DNA of 64,000 bases from Enterobacter sp. JBIWA008 (GTDB taxonomy: Bacteria > Pseudomonadota > Gammaproteobacteria > Enterobacterales > Enterobacteriaceae), in NCBI RefSeq assembly GCF_019968765.1, contig NZ_CP074149.1, forward strand, positions 1,550,001-1,614,000, given 5' to 3'. Position numbers and translations under genes: made by a program. Below, piece by piece: positions 48,794-62,701 of the stretch (the stretch's first letter is position 1; every line of letters begins with the position of its first letter). A model generated the notes under the pieces. The model worked only from the letters and a program-made list of their open reading frames with translations. It had not been told where the DNA came from and searched no databases.

Positions 48794-49498
48794 TTAGGCA
48801 TTGGGCATAAAGAGCGTTCTCGGTATCCAGAAGTCGCGCGGAAGCCTCTCCTGGCGGCTGGCATCGAGTTGTTCGATGTACTGGCGTCGCGGGATTTCAA
48901 CGGCACCCAGGGAGGCGGTATGCTCGTTGAGCACCTGACAATCGATCAGGCGTCCGCCGCGCTGGGCAAACGACTGGCTGAAGACCAGCAGCGCGGTTTT
49001 CGAGGCATTAACTGCGCGGGAGAACATCGACTCACCGCAAAACAGCGTGCCTTGCGCTACGCCGTACATGCCGCCGACGAGTGCTCCACCATCCCATACC
49101 TCGATGGAGTGAGCGTAGCCAAGCTCATGAAGCTGGTGGTAGGCGGTAATAATATCGCGGGTTATCCATGTTCCCTCAAAGCGGTCTTCGGCACAGCCTT
49201 CAATGACCTGACCAAAGGCGTGGTTGAGGGTGACGCGGTATGGTGATTTTGCATGGAAACGCTTCATGCTGCGGCTGAGGTGAAACTGCTCTGGCCACAG
49301 CACGGCACGCGGGTCGGGAGACCACCATAAAATGGGGTCGCCGGGAGAAAACCAGGGGAATATACCGCGCTGGTACGCCATCAATAGCCGCGCAGGACTA
49401 AGGTCACCGCCAAGGGCCAGCAGCCCATTGGGCTCACGCAGCGCCCCTTCCGGAGAAGGGAACGCAATGTTATGACGAGAAAGCTGGACCAGGCGCAT
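48794..49498 (-). CDS. aat: Aat, leucyl/phenylalanyl-tRNA--protein transferase
   Basis: 234 residues, K-12 length. Conserved [38 protein letters not shown] and [16 protein letters not shown] (Asp of the hydrophobic pocket region). It moves Leu or Phe from tRNA to proteins that begin with Lys or Arg, producing N-degrons read by ClpS-ClpAP, both encoded about 5-7 kb upstream in this window. 45 bases after cydC on the same strand, so likely one operon with cydDC. Confidence 0.97.
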   Translation of the reverse strand: MRLVQLSRHNIAFPSPEGALREPNGLLALGGDLSPARLLMAYQRGIFPWFSPGDPILWWSPDPRAVLWPEQFHLSRSMKRFHAKSPYRVTLNHAFGQVIEGCAEDRFEGTWITRDIITAYHQLHELGYAHSIEVWDGGALVGGMYGVAQGTLFCGESMFSRAVNASKTALLVFSQSFAQRGGRLIDCQVLNEHTASLGAVEIPRRQYIEQLDASRQERLPRDFWIPRTLFMPNA

Positions 49499-49543
49499 GA
49501 CAGCAAAACTCCAGTACGCGAGCGAGGACGCTACAAATATAGT

Positions 49544-51265
49544 CTACAGACGTTGTTTAAACTGGTAGTAGCGACCCTGTTTTGCCAACAGCTCTGCGTG
49601 ACTACCTTGCTCAATAATGTGTCCGTTGTCCATCACAATTATCTGATCAAAACTCGCCAGTCCGCGCAGGCGGTGTGTGACCATCAGCACGGTTTTGTCG
49701 GTCATAACATTCGCGAGTAAATCAAGTATTTGGCTCTCGGTTGTGGCATCCAGCCCTTCGGTGGGTTCGTCGAGCAGCATCAGCGGCGCATCGTGCAGCA
49801 GCGCGCGCGCGATTGCCAGCCGGCGCAGTTCACCGCCGGACAGCTGACGACCGCCTTCGCCCAGCCAGCTGTTTAGCCCATCGTTCTCAAGAAGTTTTTG
49901 CAGTCCAACCTGCTCCAGCACGGTGCGAAGCGCATCATCAGAGTCCTCTGGTGCGGCCAGCAGCAGGTTATCGCGCAGGGTGGCGCTAAACAAATGCACG
50001 CGCTGTGGAACCACACTCACGGTCTTGCGCAGGGCCTGTTCGCTGAAATCGGTCAGTAACGTATTATTAAAACGAATATGACCGCGCTGCGGATCCCATG
50101 CGCGGGTCAGCAACTGCAGCAGCGTCGATTTACCGCAGCCGGTACGGCCGAGAATCGCAATCCGCTGTCCCGCATTAACTGACAGATTGATACCGTCCAG
50201 GGCGTTCTGCGCCTGTTTGTCATAGGCGAAGGTGACATCTTCAAGCGTCAACGCAACCTGCTCTGGTACAGCGGTTTGCGCGGCACTGAACGTGACTTCA
50301 GGCTCCTGCTCGGCAATCTGGGTGATGCGCAGGGCAGAGGCGATCACCTGACCCAGATGCTGGAAGGCGCCCGTCACCGGGGCCAGCGCCTCGAACGCCG
50401 CCAGCGCGCAGAATACGAAAAGGGCAATAAGAGGACCCGGCTGTGAATTCCCCCCGATATCGCCGGACGCCAGCCACAGCATGGCAATTACGGCCACGCC
50501 GCCGATGAGCATCATCAGCGCCTGAGAAAAGGCTGTCAGTTCCGACTGGCGGCGCTGGGCCTCATGCCAGTTTAGCTCTGTACTTTCCATGCGCGCGCGA
50601 TAGCGCTTGCTGGCGCCAAAAATGGTCAGCTCGGCCTGACCCTGAAGCCAGGAGGTCAGCTGCTGGCGGTAGTCCCCGCGAAGACGCGTAAGATTTTCCC
50701 CTGTGGTTTTCCCGGCGCGGTAAAACAGCGGCGGAAGAATGATGAGCGTCAGCAGCATGATCCCGCCCAGCGTTAGCGCAACGGGAACATCCAGAACAGA
50801 CAGCCCCAGTGTGACCACCACAATCACCACAAACGCGCCCACGATCGGGGAAATCACGCGCAGGTAAAGGTGATCCAGGGTGTCGACATCCGCCACGACG
50901 CGGTTGAGCAACTCGCCCTGACGAAAACGCGCCAGCCCGGCAGGGGAGAGGGGCAGCAGCTTGCTGAACGTGTAGATGCGCAGGTGCTGCAGCACGCGGA
51001 AAGTGGCGTCGTGGCTGACCAGCCGTTCGAAATAGCGTCCGGCAGTACGGGTGATGGCGGTACCGCGAACCCCGGCAGCCGGAAGCATATAGTTGAAGCT
51101 GTATAATCCTGCGAACCCTGCGACGGCCGAGGCCGACAGGAACCAGCCGGAAAGCGTGAGCAGTCCGATGCTGGCGAGCAGTGTGACAATTGCCAGCACA
51201 ATCCCCAGCGTCAGCATCCATTTGTGGCGTTTATAGAGCGCAAGATAAGGCAGCAGAGCACGCAT
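49544..51265 (-). CDS. cydC: CydC, glutathione/cysteine exporter subunit (ABC)
   Basis: 573 residues, K-12 length. Six membrane helices (1-320) and ATPase with Walker A GRTGCGKST, signature LSGGELRR, Walker B LMLLDEPTEGLD, H-loop VTHRLRG. With CydD it exports cysteine and glutathione to the periplasm, which is needed for cytochrome bd and periplasmic cytochrome c assembly. The start shares base 51265 with the cydD stop. Confidence 0.97.
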   Translation of the reverse strand: MRALLPYLALYKRHKWMLTLGIVLAIVTLLASIGLLTLSGWFLSASAVAGFAGLYSFNYMLPAAGVRGTAITRTAGRYFERLVSHDATFRVLQHLRIYTFSKLLPLSPAGLARFRQGELLNRVVADVDTLDHLYLRVISPIVGAFVVIVVVTLGLSVLDVPVALTLGGIMLLTLIILPPLFYRAGKTTGENLTRLRGDYRQQLTSWLQGQAELTIFGASKRYRARMESTELNWHEAQRRQSELTAFSQALMMLIGGVAVIAMLWLASGDIGGNSQPGPLIALFVFCALAAFEALAPVTGAFQHLGQVIASALRITQIAEQEPEVTFSAAQTAVPEQVALTLEDVTFAYDKQAQNALDGINLSVNAGQRIAILGRTGCGKSTLLQLLTRAWDPQRGHIRFNNTLLTDFSEQALRKTVSVVPQRVHLFSATLRDNLLLAAPEDSDDALRTVLEQVGLQKLLENDGLNSWLGEGGRQLSGGELRRLAIARALLHDAPLMLLDEPTEGLDATTESQILDLLANVMTDKTVLMVTHRLRGLASFDQIIVMDNGHIIEQGSHAELLAKQGRYYQFKQRL

Positions 51266-53031
51266 CAGATGTCCTCCTGACGGTTCGCCAGCAGGGCGGT
51301 AAACGGTCCCTGCGCGGCAACGAGAGAGGCGTAATCGCCTTGCTCAACAATACGGCCGTTCTCCATGACCCAGATCTGGTCCCAGTCGGCAATGCCTTCC
51401 AGCTGATGGGTGACCATCAGGGTGGTTTGCTGCCGGGAGGCGGCGTTCAGGGCCTCCATTACCCGCTGCTCGCTATGAGCATCCAGGCTGGCGGCGGGCT
51501 CATCCAGCAGCATCAGCTGGCATGGGTTAAGCAGCGCGCGGGCAACGGCTACGCGTTGTGCCTGTCCGACCGACAGCCCGGCGGACTGGTCGCCGACCAC
51601 GGTATCCACCCCTTGCGGGAGCAGCGGCAGAAACTCGCTGACCCAGGCACGGTCGAGAACCGATTGCAGTTCATCTTCACGCGCATCCGGGCGCGCCAGC
51701 AGGACGTTTTCACGCAGCGTAGAGGCGGGAAGCTGCGGGTTTTGGCCCACCCAACTGAGCTGTTTACGCCAGGCGTCAGGATCGAGGTTGCGCAGTTCGG
51801 TTTTGTTGATTCGCAGTGAACCCGTGTAGGCCATAAAACCGGATAGCGCATTCAGCAGAGAGCTTTTCCCGGAACCGCTGGTGCCGACGAGCACCACGCG
51901 TTGTCCTGCAGGTAAGGTAAAGTTCAGTGGACCTGCGAGCACTTTGCCTTCGGGTGACAGAATGGAAAAGTCCTGCGCTTCAATGGTAACGGGATCTTTA
52001 GCATTCAGCGTCACGTCACCCCGCTCCGGGTGTGCCAGCGGCGTTTCCAGGAACGTTTTAAGGCTATCGGCTGCGCCAACCGCCTGGGCTTTGGCGTGAT
52101 AGAAGGTTCCCAGATCGCGAAGCGGCTGGAAAAACTCCGGAGCCAGGATCAGCGCCAGAAACCCGGCAGAAAGGGTCACCGCCGTGCCGTAATGGCCGAA
52201 ATCCAGCGCGCCGAGGTAGGAGAAGCCGAAGTAGACCGCCACGAGGGCAATCGACAGCGAGGTAAAGAATTCAAGCACGCCGGAAGACAAGAAGGCGAGG
52301 CGTAACACTTCCATGGTGCGCTGACGGAAGTCCTGCGATGCCTGGCGAATGTTTTCGGTTTCCGCTTCACCGCGGCCAAAAATGCGTAACGTCTCCATGC
52401 CGCGAAGACGATCGAGGAAATGGCCGCTCAGGCGACCCAATGCCAGGAAGTTACGGCGGTTGGCATCCGCTGCCCCCATGCCAACCAGCGCCATAAACAG
52501 CGGGATCAGCGGGGCGGTGCCCATCAGAATCAGCGCAGCCATCCAGTTCACCGGGAAGATGGCGATCACGATCAGCAGCGGAACGAAGACGGCAAGAGCC
52601 ATCTGCGGCAGATAGCGCGCATAGTAGTCGTGCATATCGTCAATCTGCTCAAGGATCAGCGTCGCCCAGCTACCGGCCGGTTTACCCTGGATCCACGCGG
52701 GCCCGGCTTCCTGAAGGCGATCGAGCACCTGACGGCGTATCTCGTATCGTATGTGCTGTCCGGCGTGAAAACCGACGCGCTCACGCAGCCACACCACCCA
52801 GGCACGCAGGACAAAAACCAGGATCAGGACAATAAAGGGCAACAACAGCGCTTCGCGAGGAATGTTCTCCATGATCATGTGATTAAGAATGCGGGCCAGC
52901 AGCCATGCCTGGGCAACAATCAAGAGACCGCTAACGAATCCCAGGAGACGGGAAATCGTAAGCCAGCGGCGGGAAATAACGCTTTGCTGTTTCAGCCAGC
53001 GTGTTAACTCTTGTTGACGGGTTTTTTCCAT
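51265..53031 (-). CDS. cydD: CydD, glutathione/cysteine exporter subunit (ABC)
   Basis: 588 residues, K-12 length. Exporter fold with ATPase motifs GTSGSGKSS, LSVGQAQR (a degenerate signature, also in K-12) and LMLLDEPAASLD. Heterodimer with CydC in the inner membrane. It lies downstream of trxB behind a hairpin terminator; the thiol theme (TrxB, CydDC) is shared. Confidence 0.97.
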   Translation of the reverse strand: MEKTRQQELTRWLKQQSVISRRWLTISRLLGFVSGLLIVAQAWLLARILNHMIMENIPREALLLPFIVLILVFVLRAWVVWLRERVGFHAGQHIRYEIRRQVLDRLQEAGPAWIQGKPAGSWATLILEQIDDMHDYYARYLPQMALAVFVPLLIVIAIFPVNWMAALILMGTAPLIPLFMALVGMGAADANRRNFLALGRLSGHFLDRLRGMETLRIFGRGEAETENIRQASQDFRQRTMEVLRLAFLSSGVLEFFTSLSIALVAVYFGFSYLGALDFGHYGTAVTLSAGFLALILAPEFFQPLRDLGTFYHAKAQAVGAADSLKTFLETPLAHPERGDVTLNAKDPVTIEAQDFSILSPEGKVLAGPLNFTLPAGQRVVLVGTSGSGKSSLLNALSGFMAYTGSLRINKTELRNLDPDAWRKQLSWVGQNPQLPASTLRENVLLARPDAREDELQSVLDRAWVSEFLPLLPQGVDTVVGDQSAGLSVGQAQRVAVARALLNPCQLMLLDEPAASLDAHSEQRVMEALNAASRQQTTLMVTHQLEGIADWDQIWVMENGRIVEQGDYASLVAAQGPFTALLANRQEDI

Positions 53032-53091
53032 TGCGTACTTTGCAGGTGACGTTATTAGAAATTGGGCAGCGCAATGTTACAACGGGGAGAC

Positions 53092-53120
53092 AATAAAGGC
53101 GACTTATCGCCGCCTTTATT
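53092..53120 (-). terminator. Terminator between trxB and cydD
   Basis: Perfect 10-base-pair stem AATAAAGGCG/CGCCTTTATT with a 9-base loop, 25 bases beyond the trxB stop. Short T run. Confidence 0.6.
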
Positions 53121-53145
53121 TACGTTTGTTACTGACTTGTAAAGA

Positions 53146-54658
<1,513 letters not shown>

Positions 54659-55153
54659 ATGGTAGATAGCAAGAAGCGCCCTGGCAAAGATCTCGACCGT
54701 ATCGATCGTAACATTCTTAATGAATTGCAAAAGGATGGGCGTATTTCCAACGTCGAGCTTTCAAAACGTGTGGGACTTTCCCCGACGCCGTGCCTTGAGC
54801 GTGTGCGCCGACTGGAAAGACAGGGTTTCATTCAGGGCTATACTGCTCTGCTGAACCCGCATTATCTGGATGCCTCACTTCTGGTATTTGTTGAGATTAC
54901 TCTGAATCGTGGTGCGCCGGATGTGTTTGAGCAATTTAACGCCGCTGTACAAAAACTTGAAGAAATTCAAGAGTGTCACCTGGTGTCCGGTGATTTCGAC
55001 TACCTGTTGAAAACCCGTGTGCCTGATATGTCCGCCTACCGTAAGCTGCTGGGGGAAACCCTGCTGCGTCTGCCAGGCGTGAACGACACCCGTACATATG
55101 TGGTGATGGAAGAGGTCAAACAGAGCAATCGTCTGGTTATTAAGACGCGCTAA
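54659..55153 (+). CDS. lrp: Lrp, leucine-responsive regulatory protein
   Basis: 164 residues, almost identical to K-12 (one visible change, FNAAVQK). Helix-turn-helix DGRISNVELSKRVGLSPTPCLERV, then the RAM ligand/oligomer domain (LVFVEITLNRGAPDVFEQF, HLVSGDFDYLL). Global regulator of amino acid metabolism and transport, forming octamers and hexadecamers. The start follows GGAAGGAATACAGAGAGAC. It is divergent from trxB and followed by a terminator. Confidence 0.98.
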   Translation: MVDSKKRPGKDLDRIDRNILNELQKDGRISNVELSKRVGLSPTPCLERVRRLERQGFIQGYTALLNPHYLDASLLVFVEITLNRGAPDVFEQFNAAVQKLEEIQECHLVSGDFDYLLKTRVPDMSAYRKLLGETLLRLPGVNDTRTYVVMEEVKQSNRLVIKTR

Positions 55154-55209
55154 CACGGAACAGGTGCAAAATCAGCGTAGTTTGATTACACTCCTGTTAA
55201 TCCATACAG

Positions 55210-55246
55210 CAACAGTGCCGGGGAGTCCCGGCGCTGTTGTCCGTTT
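55210..55246 (+). terminator. Terminator of lrp
   Basis: 13-base-pair stem CAACAGTGCCGGG-GAGT-CCCGGCGCTGTTG (one T-G pair) then TCCGTTTTA. Confidence 0.75.
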
Positions 55247-55288
55247 TAGCAAAAAGGCAGGATATGCCTGATACCTGGAGAGCCTTTT

Positions 55289-58200
55289 TTGAGCCAGGAA
55301 TACACTGAAGACAAAGAAGTCACACTATCGAAGCTAAGCAGCGGACGTCGTCTCCTCGAGGCTTTGCTGATTGTTATTGCCCTTTTTGCCGTCTGGCTGA
55401 TGGCAGCCTTACTCAGTTTCAACCCCTCAGATCCCAGCTGGTCACAAACTGCATGGCATGAGCCTATCCATAATTTAGGCGGTGTCCCCGGTGCCTGGCT
55501 TGCGGACACGCTGTTCTTCATTTTCGGTGTGATGGCCTACACCCTTCCCGTCATTATCATTGGCGGATGCTGGTTTGCGTGGCGTCATCGTCAGAACGAT
55601 GATTACATCGACTATTTTGCCGTGTCGCTGCGCCTGATTGGCGCGCTGGCGCTGATCCTCACCTCGTGCGGGCTGGCGGCAATCAATGCGGATGATATCT
55701 GGTACTTCGCCTCTGGCGGAGTGATCGGCAGTTTACTCAGTTCTGCGCTGCAGCCGATGCTGCACAGCAGCGGCGGCACGCTGGCGCTGCTGTGCATCTG
55801 GGCTGCCGGGCTGACGCTGTTTACCGGCTGGTCCTGGGTAAGCATTGCTGAGAAGATCGGTAGTTTTATCCTCACCATTCTGACTTTCGCCAGCAACCGT
55901 ACCCGCCGTGACGATACGTGGGTTGATGAAGACGAATACGAAGATGAAGAGGAAGATGACGCGCCTGTGCAGCGTCGCGAGTCTCGTCGTGCGCGTATTC
56001 TGCGCGGCGCGCTGGCGCGTCGTCAGCGTGTTGCAGAGAAATTTGCCAACCCGCTGGGTCGTAAAACCGATGCGGCGCTCTTCTCCGGTAAACGCATGGA
56101 TGAAGACGAGCAGGTGGCGTATCGCGCGGCGGGTGTCGCCGTCGATCCTGACGATGTGCTCTTCTCCGGCAGCCGGGCCACTCCGGGTGACTTCGACGAA
56201 TACGATCCGCTGTTAAATGGCCACTCGGTTACCGAGCCGGTTGCAGCCGCCGCAGCCGCGACGACCGCTGCGCAGGCGTATGCCGCGCCTGTCGATGCCG
56301 TGATGCCATCCGCGCCGGTTTCGCCGCCGGAATCCGTTATTCAGCAGCCTCAGGTTGACTGGCAGACTGCGCCAGGCGTTCACACGCCGGAGCCGGTTAT
56401 CGCACCTGAACCAGAGAGCTACATCCCTGTGCAGCAGGAGCAGTGGCAGCAGCCATATCAGCCGCCGCAGCCTTCGTATGAACCACAAGAGTACCCGCAC
56501 TATGAACAGCCTGTGGCCCAACCTTATCAGGAGTATGTGCCTGAACCGGTTGAACCTGTGCAGCCTTATGTAGAGCCGCAGCCTGAACCTGAAATCGTGG
56601 AAGAGGTAAAACCCTCTCGTCCGCCGATGTACTATTTTGAAGAAGTTGAAGAGCGTCGCGCGCGTGAACGCGAGCAGCTGGCGGCCTGGTACCAGCCTGT
56701 GCCTGAACCGGTGCAGGAGCCGGTGACGAAAGCGCCTTCTGTTTCCGTTCCACCGATCGACCCGACGCCTGCAGTCGCACCCGTAGCGGAAAGCGTGAAG
56801 CAGGCTACCGCGGCCGCTGCCGTGGCTGCACCTGTTTTTAGCCTGGCAACCAGTGGCGCGCCACGTCCTCAGGTGAAAGAGGGGATTGGTCCGCAACTGC
56901 CTCGCCCTAACCGCGTTCGCGTTCCAACCCGTCGTGAGCTTGCCTCTTATGGCATCAAGCTGCCTTCCCAGCGTATGGCGGAAGAGAAAGCGCGCGAGCC
57001 TGAGTACGAAGATGACGCCGATGAAATGCAGCAGGACGAGCTGGCCCGTCAGTTCGCCGCGCAGCAGAATCAGCGCTACGGTAATGAATACCAGCACGAT
57101 GAACCTATGCTGGAAGACGAAGAGGACGCGGCTGAAGCAGAACTGGCGCGCCAGTTTGCCGCCACCCAGCAGCAGCGCTATTCAGGTGAACAACCGGCTG
57201 GTGCAAATCCGTTCTCGCTGTCTGATTTTGAATTCTCGCCGATGAAGGATCTGGTGGATGATGGCCCGAGCGAGCCTTTATTTACCCCTAGCGTGATGCC
57301 GGAAGCTGAGCCTGTGCGCCAGCAGCCAGCATCACAGGCCTACGCGCAGCCGCAGCAGCCTGTTCAGCAGCCGTATGCGCAGCCGCATCAACCTGTTCAG
57401 CAACCGCAGCAGCCACCACAGCCACCACAGCCGCCGCAGTTCCAGCAGCCTGCGCCTCAGCCGCAGGAAAGTCTGATTCACCCTCTGCTGATGCGTAACG
57501 GTGACAGCCGTCCGCTGCAGCGTCCAAGCACGCCGCTGCCGTCTCTGGATCTGTTAACGCCTCCGCCGTCAGAAGTGGAGCCGGTCGATACCTTCGCGCT
57601 GGAGCAGATGGCGCGTCTGGTGGAAGCGCGTCTGGCTGACTTCCGCATCAAAGCGGACGTGGTGAACTACTCGCCGGGTCCTGTGATCACCCGTTTTGAA
57701 CTGAACCTGGCGCCCGGCGTTAAAGCCGCGCGTATTTCCAACCTGTCCCGCGACCTGGCGCGTTCTCTCTCGACCGTTGCGGTGCGAGTGGTGGAAGTGA
57801 TACCGGGCAAACCGTACGTTGGCCTTGAGCTGCCGAACAAGAAACGTCAGACCGTCTACCTGCGTGAAGTGCTGGATAACACCAAATTCCGCGATAACCC
57901 ATCTCCGCTGACCGTGGTGCTGGGTAAAGATATCGCTGGCGATCCGGTAGTCGCGGATCTCGCCAAAATGCCTCACCTGCTGGTAGCAGGTACCACCGGT
58001 TCCGGTAAGTCTGTCGGTGTGAACGCCATGATCCTCAGCATGCTCTATAAAGCGCAGCCGGAAGATGTGCGTTTCATTATGATCGACCCGAAAATGCTCG
58101 AACTGTCGGTCTACGAAGGCATCCCGCATCTGCTGACCGAAGTGGTCACCGATATGAAGGACGCCGCCAACGCCCTGCGCTGGAGCGTTAATGAGATGGA

Positions 58201-59008
58201 ACGCCGCTACAAGCTGATGTCTGCATTGGGCGTGCGTAACCTGGCCGGGTATAACGAGAAAATTGCCCAGGCTGTGCGCATGGGGCGTCCGATCCCGGAT
58301 CCTTACTGGAAGCCGGGTGACAGCATGGATGCCCAGCATCCGGTGCTGGAAAAGCTGCCTTATATCGTCGTGCTGGTCGATGAATTCGCTGACCTGATGA
58401 TGACCGTCGGTAAGAAAGTAGAAGAGCTGATTGCCCGTCTGGCGCAGAAAGCGCGTGCGGCCGGTATTCACCTTGTGCTGGCGACCCAGCGTCCTTCCGT
58501 GGACGTGATCACTGGTCTTATCAAAGCGAACATCCCGACGCGTATCGCCTTTACCGTATCCAGTAAAATTGACTCCCGTACCATTCTTGACCAGGGCGGC
58601 GCAGAGTCGCTGCTGGGTATGGGTGATATGCTCTATTCCGGCCCGAACTCCACCTCTCCGGTGCGTGTCCACGGTGCGTTCGTCCGCGATGAGGAAGTTC
58701 ACGCCGTCGTGCAGGACTGGAAGGCGCGTGGTCGTCCGCAATACGTTGACGGTATTACCAGCGACACGGAAAGCGAAGGCGGCGGCGGTGGCTTCGACGG
58801 CGGCGAAGAGCTGGATCCGTTATTCGATCAGGCGGTTAACTTCGTTACCGAAAAACGCAAAGCGTCCATCTCTGGCGTGCAGCGTCAGTTCCGCATCGGC
58901 TATAACCGCGCAGCGCGCATCATCGAGCAGATGGAAGCGCAGGGTATTGTGAGCGAGCAGGGGCATAACGGTAACCGCGAGGTGCTGGCACCACCGCCGT
59001 TTGATTAA
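55289..59008 (+). CDS. ftsK: FtsK, DNA translocase at the division septum (TTG start)
   Basis: 1239 residues against 1329 in K-12, from a TTG at 55289 preceded by GGAG, the start codon K-12 also uses. Residues 1-210: four membrane helices that recruit the divisome. About 210-750: Pro/Gln/Glu-rich linker with short repeats ([12 protein letters not shown]), 90 residues shorter than K-12. About 750-1160: RecA-like motor with Walker A GTTGSGKS and Walker [12 protein letters not shown]. The C-terminal gamma winged helix ([22 protein letters not shown]) reads KOPS and activates XerD at dif. It pumps chromosomes apart during division. Confidence 0.98.
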   Translation: MSQEYTEDKEVTLSKLSSGRRLLEALLIVIALFAVWLMAALLSFNPSDPSWSQTAWHEPIHNLGGVPGAWLADTLFFIFGVMAYTLPVIIIGGCWFAWRHRQNDDYIDYFAVSLRLIGALALILTSCGLAAINADDIWYFASGGVIGSLLSSALQPMLHSSGGTLALLCIWAAGLTLFTGWSWVSIAEKIGSFILTILTFASNRTRRDDTWVDEDEYEDEEEDDAPVQRRESRRARILRGALARRQRVAEKFANPLGRKTDAALFSGKRMDEDEQVAYRAAGVAVDPDDVLFSGSRATPGDFDEYDPLLNGHSVTEPVAAAAAATTAAQAYAAPVDAVMPSAPVSPPESVIQQPQVDWQTAPGVHTPEPVIAPEPESYIPVQQEQWQQPYQPPQPSYEPQEYPHYEQPVAQPYQEYVPEPVEPVQPYVEPQPEPEIVEEVKPSRPPMYYFEEVEERRAREREQLAAWYQPVPEPVQEPVTKAPSVSVPPIDPTPAVAPVAESVKQATAAAAVAAPVFSLATSGAPRPQVKEGIGPQLPRPNRVRVPTRRELASYGIKLPSQRMAEEKAREPEYEDDADEMQQDELARQFAAQQNQRYGNEYQHDEPMLEDEEDAAEAELARQFAATQQQRYSGEQPAGANPFSLSDFEFSPMKDLVDDGPSEPLFTPSVMPEAEPVRQQPASQAYAQPQQPVQQPYAQPHQPVQQPQQPPQPPQPPQFQQPAPQPQESLIHPLLMRNGDSRPLQRPSTPLPSLDLLTPPPSEVEPVDTFALEQMARLVEARLADFRIKADVVNYSPGPVITRFELNLAPGVKAARISNLSRDLARSLSTVAVRVVEVIPGKPYVGLELPNKKRQTVYLREVLDNTKFRDNPSPLTVVLGKDIAGDPVVADLAKMPHLLVAGTTGSGKSVGVNAMILSMLYKAQPEDVRFIMIDPKMLELSVYEGIPHLLTEVVTDMKDAANALRWSVNEMERRYKLMSALGVRNLAGYNEKIAQAVRMGRPIPDPYWKPGDSMDAQHPVLEKLPYIVVLVDEFADLMMTVGKKVEELIARLAQKARAAGIHLVLATQRPSVDVITGLIKANIPTRIAFTVSSKIDSRTILDQGGAESLLGMGDMLYSGPNSTSPVRVHGAFVRDEEVHAVVQDWKARGRPQYVDGITSDTESEGGGGGFDGGEELDPLFDQAVNFVTEKRKASISGVQRQFRIGYNRAARIIEQMEAQGIVSEQGHNGNREVLAPPPFD

Positions 59009-59136
59009 CCTTCAGCGATTGCAAAGAAGGGTAAATCAGCCAAAATTAAGCATTTTCTTCTGTCGCCTGCCTTCGGGCAGGTCCAGAATAGAAGACGGAA
59101 ACCCCATATCGGGAAGACGTATTTTAAGGAATAACA

Positions 59137-59751
59137 ATGAAAAAAATCGCCATCGCCTGTGCATTACTCACCAGTTTTGTCGCCAGCAGCGTCTGGGCTG
59201 ATGCAGCCAGCGACCTTAAAAGCCGACTGGATAAAGTAAGCAGCTTCCACGCCAGCTTCACGCAAAAAGTGACTGACGGCAGCGGCAACGCGGTGCAGGA
59301 AGGTCAGGGAGATTTGTGGGTAAAACGCCCAAATCTGTTTAACTGGCACATGACCCAGCCGGATGAGAGCATCCTGGTCTCTGACGGCAAAACCTTATGG
59401 TTCTTCAACCCGTTCGTTGAGCAGGCAACGGCGACCTGGCTGAAAGATGCCACCAGCAATACGCCGTTTATGCTGATTGCCCGTAACCAGTCCAGCGACT
59501 GGCAGCAGTACAATATTAAACAGACGGGTGACGAGTTTGTCCTGACGCCGAAAGGCAGTAACGGCAACCTGAAGCAGTTCACCATTAACGTAAGCACCAA
59601 CGGTACGATTAATCAGTTTGGCGCGGTTGAGCAGGACGATCAGCGCAGCAGCTACCAGCTCAAGTCTCAGCAAAACGGCGCCGTTGATGCATCGAAATTC
59701 ACCTTTACCCCGCCGCAGGGCGTAACGGTGGACGACCAACGCAATAAGTAA
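59137..59751 (+). CDS. lolA: LolA, periplasmic lipoprotein carrier
   Basis: 204 residues. Signal peptide [21 protein letters not shown], mature start [10 protein letters not shown]. Half-open beta-barrel family; the lid/body contact Arg is in [17 protein letters not shown]. It accepts lipoproteins from LolCDE and brings them to LolB at the outer membrane, including YbjP and AmiD of this window. 129 bases after ftsK and 9 before rarA; probably co-transcribed with rarA. Confidence 0.97.
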   Translation: MKKIAIACALLTSFVASSVWADAASDLKSRLDKVSSFHASFTQKVTDGSGNAVQEGQGDLWVKRPNLFNWHMTQPDESILVSDGKTLWFFNPFVEQATATWLKDATSNTPFMLIARNQSSDWQQYNIKQTGDEFVLTPKGSNGNLKQFTINVSTNGTINQFGAVEQDDQRSSYQLKSQQNGAVDASKFTFTPPQGVTVDDQRNK

Positions 59752-59760
59752 GAGGCGTGA

Positions 59761-61104
59761 GTGGGCAATCTGTCGCTCGATTTTTCAGATAACGCGTTTC
59801 AACCTCTGGCCGCCCGTATGCGGCCAGAAAATTTAGCGCAGTACATCGGCCAGCAACATCTGCTGGCTGCCGGTAAGCCATTGCCGCGCGCCATTGAGGC
59901 CGGGCATCTTCACTCCATGATCCTCTGGGGCCCCCCTGGCACCGGCAAGACCACGCTTGCAGAAGTTATCGCCCGCTATGCCAACGCGGACGTTGAACGT
60001 ATCTCGGCGGTCACCTCCGGCGTGAAAGAGATCCGTGAGGCGATCGAGCGTGCGCGGCAGAACCGCAACGCCGGGCGGCGTACCATCCTCTTCGTGGACG
60101 AAGTCCACCGCTTCAACAAGAGCCAGCAGGATGCCTTCCTGCCGCATATTGAAGACGGCACGATCTTCTTCATCGGTGCGACCACCGAAAACCCGTCGTT
60201 TGAACTGAACTCGGCGCTGCTTTCCCGCGCGCGCGTTTACCTGCTCAAATCGCTCACCACCGAGGATATCGAAAAGGTTCTCACCCAGGCGATGGACGAC
60301 AAAGCGCGCGGCTACGGCGGACAGGATATCGTTCTGCCTGACGACACGCGTCGTGCGATTGCCGAGCTGGTCAACGGCGATGCGCGTCGTGCGCTGAATA
60401 CGCTGGAAATGATGGCCGATATGGCCGAAATCGACGATGCCGGGAAGCGGGTGCTGAAACCGGAACTGCTCACCGAAATTGCGGGGGAGCGCAGCGCGCG
60501 TTTCGATAACAAAGGCGACCGTTTTTACGACCTGATCTCGGCGCTGCATAAGTCCGTGCGCGGCAGCGCGCCGGATGCGGCGCTTTACTGGTACGCGCGC
60601 ATTATCACTGCGGGCGGCGATCCGTTATATGTCGCGCGTCGCTGTCTGGCGATTGCGTCAGAAGATGTCGGCAATGCCGATCCTCGCGCCATGCAGGTTG
60701 CGCTGTCGGCCTGGGACTGCTTCACCCGCGTTGGACCTGCGGAAGGCGAACGCGCCATTGCGCAGGCGATTGTTTATCTGGCCTGCGCGCCGAAAAGCAA
60801 TGCGGTTTATACCGCCTTTAAAGCGGCGATGTCCGACGCGCGTGAACGTCCGGACTACGATGTGCCGGTTCACCTGCGTAACGCGCCGACCAAACTGATG
60901 AAAGAGATGGGGTATGGGCAGGAGTATCGTTACGCTCATGATGAACCCAATGCCTACGCTGCCGGGGAGGAATATTTCCCGCAGGAGATGGCACAAACGC
61001 GCTATTATCACCCCACAAACAGAGGTCTTGAAGGCAAGATTGGTGAAAAGCTCACCTGGCTCGCCGGACAGGATCAAAATAGCCCTATAAAACGCTACCG
61101 TTAG
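59761..61104 (+). CDS. rarA: RarA (MgsA), replication-associated recombination ATPase
   Basis: 447 residues, K-12 length, GTG start at 59761 ([21 protein letters not shown]) with AAGAGG before it. AAA+ of the clamp-loader/Mgs1 group: Walker [10 protein letters not shown], Walker [11 protein letters not shown], sensor 1 [10 protein letters not shown], Arg finger region LSRARV. The C-terminal tetramerisation part ends [12 protein letters not shown]. Acts at stalled forks with SSB and RecA. Follows lolA by 9 bases. Confidence 0.97.
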   Translation: MGNLSLDFSDNAFQPLAARMRPENLAQYIGQQHLLAAGKPLPRAIEAGHLHSMILWGPPGTGKTTLAEVIARYANADVERISAVTSGVKEIREAIERARQNRNAGRRTILFVDEVHRFNKSQQDAFLPHIEDGTIFFIGATTENPSFELNSALLSRARVYLLKSLTTEDIEKVLTQAMDDKARGYGGQDIVLPDDTRRAIAELVNGDARRALNTLEMMADMAEIDDAGKRVLKPELLTEIAGERSARFDNKGDRFYDLISALHKSVRGSAPDAALYWYARIITAGGDPLYVARRCLAIASEDVGNADPRAMQVALSAWDCFTRVGPAEGERAIAQAIVYLACAPKSNAVYTAFKAAMSDARERPDYDVPVHLRNAPTKLMKEMGYGQEYRYAHDEPNAYAAGEEYFPQEMAQTRYYHPTNRGLEGKIGEKLTWLAGQDQNSPIKRYR

Positions 61105-61175
61105 TTCAATCGTTGCGGTAATGTTGGCAATGTATCCTTGTGGCCGCAGGCTGTGGTCACATTTTCCTATTTTAA

Positions 61176-62489
<1,314 letters not shown>

Positions 62490-62504
62490 TAATCTGTCTT
62501 AAAA

Positions 62505-62533
62505 CAAAAAAGCGCCTCAGGGCGCTTTTTTTA
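62505..62533 (+). terminator. Terminator of serS
   Basis: GCGCC-TCAG-GGCGC stem extended by A/T pairs (AAAAAA before, TTTTTTT after). Confidence 0.93.
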
Positions 62534-62543
62534 TGCCTTTGAT

Positions 62544-62557
62544 TTGATACGAAGCAA
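62544..62557 (+). promoter_or_regulatory. FNR site upstream of dmsA
   Basis: TTGATACGAAGCAA fits the FNR consensus TTGAT-N4-ATCAA in eight of ten positions and sits where the K-12 dmsA FNR site is. It predicts anaerobic activation. Confidence 0.8.
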
Positions 62558-62573
62558 TAACCTCTCCCTCTAA

Positions 62574-62588
62574 AGTAGTAATACTCCT
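62574..62588. promoter_or_regulatory. Candidate NarL heptamers upstream of dmsA
   Basis: AGTAGTA (TACTACT on the minus strand) and TACTCCT, one base apart, both match TACYNMT. In K-12 nitrate-activated NarL represses dmsABC by binding several such heptamers around the start of transcription. Confidence 0.45.
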
Positions 62589-62701
62589 CCGAATGAAAGT
62601 CAGCATAAAAAAGCTGATTACGAAAAATTCGTTATATATAAAACTACATAGCGGTTAGCGCCGCCTTCTCTTTTCTTTGTGAGCAACCAAAGTGAGTCTC
62701 T

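Noticed and set aside
57300..57470. Repetitive tract that could suggest a CRISPR or tandem repeat array
   Set aside because: It is in-frame CAG/CCG-rich coding sequence for the Pro/Gln linker of FtsK; no spacers, no cas genes.
57569..58741. Open frame of 390 codons antisense to the FtsK motor
   Set aside because: Mirror of a highly conserved gene at high GC; no ribosome site or recognisable motif.
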